A DNA stretch of 64,000 bases from Macrotrachela quadricornifera (taxonomy: Eukaryota > Rotifera > Eurotatoria > Philodinida > Philodinidae), in assembly GCA_022393335.1 (NCBI GenBank), contig JAJEKB010011900.1:17328-81327 (forward strand), written 5' to 3'. The position numbers and the translations under genes are program-made. Below the pieces are notes generated by a model. That model was not told the origin of the DNA. It made no database searches and worked only from the letters and a program-made list of their open reading frames with translations. Positions within the stretch are counted from its first letter, which is position 1. Every line of letters begins with the position of its first letter. Below are positions 58,775-64,000 of the stretch, piece by piece.

Positions 58775-60656
58775 TGTAAATATTGCTGTATAGAGCCAAC
58801 TGACTTTTTTTTAAAGCAAATATGAAGAAAATATCACGATAATATACTTTTTCTTTTTACAATAGTCTTTTATAATGCCAACGCAGAATGTGATAGTTTA
58901 TTTCCACATAACAGAAGCATAATCCGGTTAAGATATCGTATCAACCCACAAGATACTACCTTCTAGTGACTTCATACTTTGAACATTGAGTCATAATACA
59001 AGGAAAACGTAGTTCATGATAATGACACTTACAACTGAACAAATACTGGATAAATTCTTCTATTTATGTGATTCTTGTCCATTGTTTCTTTTCATTAATC
59101 ATATCTAAAATAGTTATTAGAACACATGAAAAATAAGATAACATATTTTTTGTTTCGAGAACATCAGTTGTATAATAATGTTCCCGTTCCCGCAGGACTT
59201 TATTGTCACATCAAACAGCAAAAATATACTTTAAGTAAACTCCTACATAATAAAATTCAGTCGTCGCTAGATGTTAAAATTCATCTATTATGTATTTGTC
59301 TTTACTAAAACTTATTTTTTTCATCGTTTCTTTGGTTGCATCTTAAATGATTATCCGTTCAGTATATTTTTCATTAACATCACAGTGCTTCTCTTCCAAA
59401 GACAAAGCAACGGCAAAACGAATAAAACATATGAGTTAATGAAATATATTTTGATCAACCCGTAACATATATGTTTCTTTCTTTTTTTACAAATATTCTG
59501 TAAATAAGCATTAAAACAAAACCAGATATAGAACACGTTGAAAAAACTGATAAAAATAAAAATAAAATACCATTATCATAAACGTGATGGTATGAGACAG
59601 AATGAAAGTAGATTCGTTGTGTAAAAACATATCTCATAATATGAGCAAGAATAATAAAAATTGTTTTTATTTAATATTCATTATAGCAGAACACTCTTAC
59701 TTCATTTCAGGTGACAAGTGTGCAATTGAAGTTTCATAGTTTTAGTTCGAATTTCTTCTTTCATTTTTATAGCTATTTGGTATCTTTATTTTTATTTTTT
59801 AATAAAAAAGTTTCAAATAACATACACTATTTCATAGTAGATGCTCCGATGTTTAAACGAAGGAGAAAGTATGTTACTATTACATTCTGCATTAAAAAAA
59901 TTTTCGATGAAAAATTGTATAGGTCTCAATCAATGAAGATGTTCAGTTAAAGTTCAATATTCTTAGATTTTTTAGCAAAAGAAACGAATGTTACCATCAT
60001 GTTCTCCTTGAAAAATTACATAGATCTCACTATAATAAAATTGAAAATTTTAAACGTCAAAGTCATACTTGAAAACCATCTACCACCCAAAAACCTGGGA
60101 AAGAGGACTTTCGCTGAAAGCCTTTTTTACAAATCTCAGGCTGATTTTTTCTGAGATCCTAGTCTAGGTATAGTACTTTCAATCTGTAAAAACTCGGCCA
60201 TAAACGGATCCGTTTCTTGGGAGAAAATCGATCTCTAAAAACCCAGCTTTTTGAAAAACCTGCTTTTCGGACGGATTTCTGAAGACAGCAGACGATCTAG
60301 AAAACTGAAATTTTGCCGGAATATACATCTTCTAGTGGTCTGTTAATAATAAAAGTTTCAATGCTCCATCTAATTGCTATCAAAAGCTATGGGGAATCAT
60401 AGTTGCTAAAAATGTGAAGTTTTGCAAATATTAAAGGGCTTCCAGAAATCTATGAGGTTTTTCGTAAAACGTTTAAAATCTCGAGGATTCAATATTTTTT
60501 AAAATCAGCTGACGCCAAAATCTATTAACTACATTCCTCTACTATATATTAAAAAATGGGGCAAATCTGAAAATTTCGATTGAGCAACTTCGATCATGGC
60601 TTACCATGCAATGACTCTTATAAAGATTACATTCAAGCTTTTTCAAGATTTCAAAA
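58775..60656. other. Noncoding stretch
   Basis: Unassigned AT-rich DNA with no credible ORF. Confidence 0.4.
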
Positions 60657-61650
60657 GATTTCCATTGTTTCAAATGGAGTTATATCTAGAATGGCGCAGT
60701 GTATATACTGCGGTTCTTCCTAAAATCGTGCAATAAATCTTTCAGGATCTTTCCTAGTATATAGAACTTAATTAAAGATAATTTTAAAATATAGTTAAGA
60801 TGTTAAAGAAGAGACTTGTTTATATAGATCGATATCTAGAAGAAAACATCTGATTAATCAATTAATTATTTAACTGATAGATCTCTCAGAATATAATCTA
60901 GATGATAAATTCGATTAAGTGAAAAACATGATTATATAACGGAAAGGAATCGTTTAAAATAGGATTAACTTCAGGAAGATTTTATAGATTTAATTGAAAT
61001 ATTAATGAAAACGCTTTTACAATAGATAGGTATTTGTAACGCTAAACGGTAAAAGAGTATTAGACCATTATTCAAAATATACATTTTGTGGTGTTCGATG
61101 GCTTTTCAGAGAGTGTGAAAAAATCTTGAATGACAATCGAAAACAAATTTTGAAATTGTGCAATCGACTATCGTTTTTCCTAGTAAGATATTTGCAATAT
61201 TTACCTTTTTTCATGAAATTTTAGAGCTTTTTCATTTTAGATTGTACCTTCTTACGTGTATGGGTATTCGAAGAGGTTTCTTCCCATTCATCATTGCACG
61301 AAAGTTTAATTCATTTTAAACATTATCTTTTTTTAGTTCGGCTAGATTGTTTAATATTGAAGCAATTATTATGTCTACATACGGCAGTTGTTTGTAGTTA
61401 TTTCCATATAATAATTGATATCATCATTGATATACTTATTACCATGTCATTCATTCAGTTTGATTTTGTTTAACAAAACATAGTAGAATGAGTTTCCAAT
61501 CCAATCATCGAATATCATTTCTTCTACAGAACACTAACCATTTCGCTGAATTACATACATAGTTTTCTAAATATTTTTTATACGCACCAGTAACTAATTC
61601 CTGTCGGATCTATGCTATCCGACACGAGAAAAGTCGGTCAATAAAACTTC
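60657..61650 (+). repeat. Direct-repeat flank of GPCR module, copy 3
   Basis: Collinear with 47776-48795, with scattered substitutions and small indels, for example about 30 extra bases near 60725-60755. It ends at the MITE insertion point. Confidence 0.85.
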
Positions 61651-61655
61651 TGTAT

Positions 61656-62332
61656 ATGAAAATTGATGAATCTTGAGATTTTATATTAAATTTTGAATAA
61701 ATAGTAGATTTTATGTAGTTTGTAATGTATAATTAAATTTTTACAAGATCTTACAAAAATACAAAAACAAAATAATATAATGAACTAGACAAACATAAAT
61801 ATGAACATAAAAAATTATTATGAGTGAAACAACATTAACTTTTAACTTCTTAACCTTCACATCATTATCTAGTGCTTTCTAATATTTGATTGATGGCAAT
61901 TCTGATGTAAGAGCTTACGAATGCAATTCAAATTCAAAACCAATTTATATATAATTAACTACACAAGACATTACGTGCTACTTTTGCATAATTTACTCAA
62001 AATTTATTATAAAATCTCAAGAAGCTTTAATTTTCATATGTCATTCTATAAAAGTAGTATTTAACGTCTTCAATAATTACTTATAGGTAAATTATTATTG
62101 GATTTGAATTGCATTGGTGATTTTTTACATCAGAATCACCATCAATCAAATATTGGAAAACATCAGATAATGATGTGAATGTTAATGTTAATGTTGTTTT
62201 ACTCATTATAGTTTTTCATGTTTATGTTGATGTTTGTCTAGTTCATTATATTATTTTGCTTTTTTATTTTGTAAGATCTTGTAAAAACTTAATTATACAT
62301 TAAATACTACATAAAATCTACTATTTATTCAA
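61656..62332. mobile_element. Palindromic MITE inserted in GPCR module copy 3
   Basis: Complete relative of the element at 22305-22909. Outer arms AATAAATAGTAGATTTTATG and CATAAAATCTACTATTTATT, inner arms ACAAGATCTTACAAAAATAC and its inverse. It is flanked by AAAACTTCTGTAT (61643-61655) and AAAACTTCTATAT (62333-62345), consistent with a target duplication of about 9 bp or more. The same place in module copy 2 (near 48800) has a single target copy and no element. Confidence 0.85.
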
Positions 62333-63056
62333 AAAACTTCTATATTCTTATATTATCTGTCAAGTTCCGGATGCCAGGAATTAAACGGTTTTATAATAGA
62401 ATCGTTACCATGTGAAACCATAAATTACGACTATTTTTTGACATCAGATTACTCTGAATCACATCTGACCATCGTTGAATATGTGGATTTAATCGGAACT
62501 TAATGAATCAAATCAGGGAATATCAGAGAAAAACAGTGTATAGCGTCAGAATCAGGCAAAAAGTAATCAAACGAATTCAATTAGCTGTATGACTACAGAT
62601 TTAAAACACACCCGACAGGATTCGAAACACCCACTTTGACTCGGGCGGTTAGATTTATTTAACAAAATTAAGTACGATACATTAAACAATTATTTATATC
62701 CTTATAATAATAGTTTTAAAAGACAAACTGACGTGAGGGAGATTTATTATTAGAACAACCATTTTTTTCTATTACATTCTCTGTCATCTTCATTGTTAAC
62801 AATCGAGACATTTAGTTAAAGGAATCATTAATTTGAAATGTAGTAGAATTCATAAAACATGAGTATACTATGTCTCTCAATGTGTTCTTCTATTCATGAA
62901 AGCAAAAAAGAAAGAAAGATAATGTCTAATCTATTCATATTCATGAAGAAATTCTTATGCATTAAACATTATGCATGGCTTACTTTATAGAAAATTAACC
63001 ATACATCATGATATAACAACCATTTCTTTCTTCATTCACAAATTTTTTTCTTGAAG
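62333..63056 (+). promoter_or_regulatory. Conserved 5' flank of GPCR copy 3
   Basis: Matches the inverted flank of copy 1 over its full length (21573-22304), and in its last 300 bp the flank of copy 2. The region near the gene is the likely promoter and 5' UTR; direct evidence is lacking. Confidence 0.5.
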
Positions 63057-63998
63057 ATGAATTCCTCCTTTCACAATGAGCAACAAATCTTTCTAGAAAA
63101 TGCGACTATGACAACTATTGAATCATGGTTTATTCCCTCTGATATCATCATGATTGTATGCACAACATTGGTTATCATGCTGAGTTTTCTCTTTATTTGT
63201 GTGATTATCATCGATAAAAACTGTTATACTATTCCAATGTTATTAGTTACTAATTCATGCTTGATCACATTTATATTTGCATGTGTTTTACTGAGTATAT
63301 CTATCTTCGCACTTCAAAATGACCTCAAACAAATTTATTTTCAAGATTCACTTTGCACTTTCCGTGGTTATATGAGTTATTTTTCTTGTGCCGTACTGAA
63401 CTATTCATTTCTGATACAAGCTCTGTATCGATATATGCTTGTCGTTTATCCATCTCGTTTATTCTTACAATCATTTCGATTTCAACTTCTTCTTATTATC
63501 TTTACATGGCTATTTAATTTCGTACAACCATTCGCATATCTATTCACTGGTGACATTATTTATAATGCTGACAACCAACTTTGTCTAATGCCTCTTAGAT
63601 TATCTTTTCCTATTCTGTTTGGTGTATCATGTGTTTATCTAATTCCTGTTTCATTGATCATGTTAATTTATGTGAAGTTAATTCGATATGTAAGAGAAAT
63701 AAGTAAACGAGTGACGTCTGTCAATATTCTATCTCGTGCACAAAGAGAACTGAAAATGATTCAACATATTGTAATAGTTATCACATTAGTGTTAATATTG
63801 GGTATTCCGTATGCAATATTCACCTTGATGGCATTTTTCTCTCAAGCACCAAGATATCATCTTCGACTTGCATACATATTTGTTGATGCATCGTTATTAT
63901 TTGTGATAATGGGTTTATTTCATTTTACTGATCCACTGAAAATAGCTGTAATCAAAAGAATTAATGGACGACCAAATATAATAGTACCAATAGGATAA
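63057..63998 (+). CDS. Orphan class A GPCR, copy 3 (313 aa, intronless)
   Basis: Intact third copy, start ATG 63057, stop TAA 63996-63998, two bases before the window ends. It shares all landmarks with copies 1 and 2 (NAT sequon, Cys before TM3 as DSLCTFRGY, YRYMLVVYPSR after TM3, FTDPLKIAVIKR after TM7). The loop-2 Cys is kept (DNQLCLMP) while surrounding residues vary, so ligand-facing positions differ more than cytoplasmic ones by eye. The 3' flank lies outside the window. Confidence 0.9.
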   Translation: MNSSFHNEQQIFLENATMTTIESWFIPSDIIMIVCTTLVIMLSFLFICVIIIDKNCYTIPMLLVTNSCLITFIFACVLLSISIFALQNDLKQIYFQDSLCTFRGYMSYFSCAVLNYSFLIQALYRYMLVVYPSRLFLQSFRFQLLLIIFTWLFNFVQPFAYLFTGDIIYNADNQLCLMPLRLSFPILFGVSCVYLIPVSLIMLIYVKLIRYVREISKRVTSVNILSRAQRELKMIQHIVIVITLVLILGIPYAIFTLMAFFSQAPRYHLRLAYIFVDASLLFVIMGLFHFTDPLKIAVIKRINGRPNIIVPIG

Positions 63999-64000
63999 AT

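Noticed and set aside
59126..59950. Several overlapping 60-79 codon ORFs on both strands
   Set aside because: Low-complexity, mutually overlapping and without conserved motifs.

Overview
The window looks like nuclear DNA of a bdelloid rotifer, probably a Rotaria- or Adineta-like animal. This is inferred from AT-rich DNA, very short GT-AG introns (49-58 nt where I could place both splice sites, one of 368 nt), orphan class A GPCR genes, many F-box relatives in different states of decay, and a high load of small inverted-repeat DNA elements. No rRNA, tRNA, CRISPR or bacterial operon structure was seen.

Layout. 1-9 kb: decayed coiled-coil DNA, an intact three-exon GPCR gene (minus strand, 1368-2479), a one-base-frameshifted pseudogene (4920-5496), and remains of a multi-exon gene (7341-8750). 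10-12.4 kb: the 3' part of a minus-strand leucine-rich-repeat gene in which every 28-residue repeat is its own 84-nt exon, separated by near-identical 55-nt introns; the 139-bp exon+intron unit is repeated 17 times without a stop or frameshift. 13.9-16.6 kb: a 2.7-kb foldback element. 17.4 kb: an F-box exon. 19.4-25 kb: a GPCR gene (20631-21572, minus) set among four inverted-repeat elements. 26-29.4 kb: a dead F-box gene beside an intact three-exon F-box gene. 31.4-34.2 kb: a 561-bp element and a heavily decayed gene. 35.7-38.8 kb: two intronless intact genes, one of unknown function and one NmrA/QOR2-like NAD(P)-binding oxidoreductase. 39.9-43.2 kb: an aromatic-amino-acid-decarboxylase pseudogene and a dead Tc1/mariner element. 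45-47.2 kb: a small DUF6508-like gene and a rolling-stone-like membrane-protein pseudogene. 47.8-52.6 kb and 60.7-64 kb: two direct copies of a module carrying the same GPCR gene as at 20.6 kb, the first followed by a broken fourth copy. 53.5-58.8 kb: a palindromic MITE, an intact BTB-like gene, a Cys/His-rich pseudogene and a small serine-rich ORF.

The genes do not form a pathway. The window is an accessory-type region shaped by tandem exon amplification, segmental duplication of a chemoreceptor-like GPCR with its flanks, and insertions of non-autonomous DNA transposons, several of which can be verified against 'empty' sites in the paralogous segments. The most striking structures are the exon-per-repeat LRR array and the GPCR module whose inverted copy ends at MITE boundaries on both sides.
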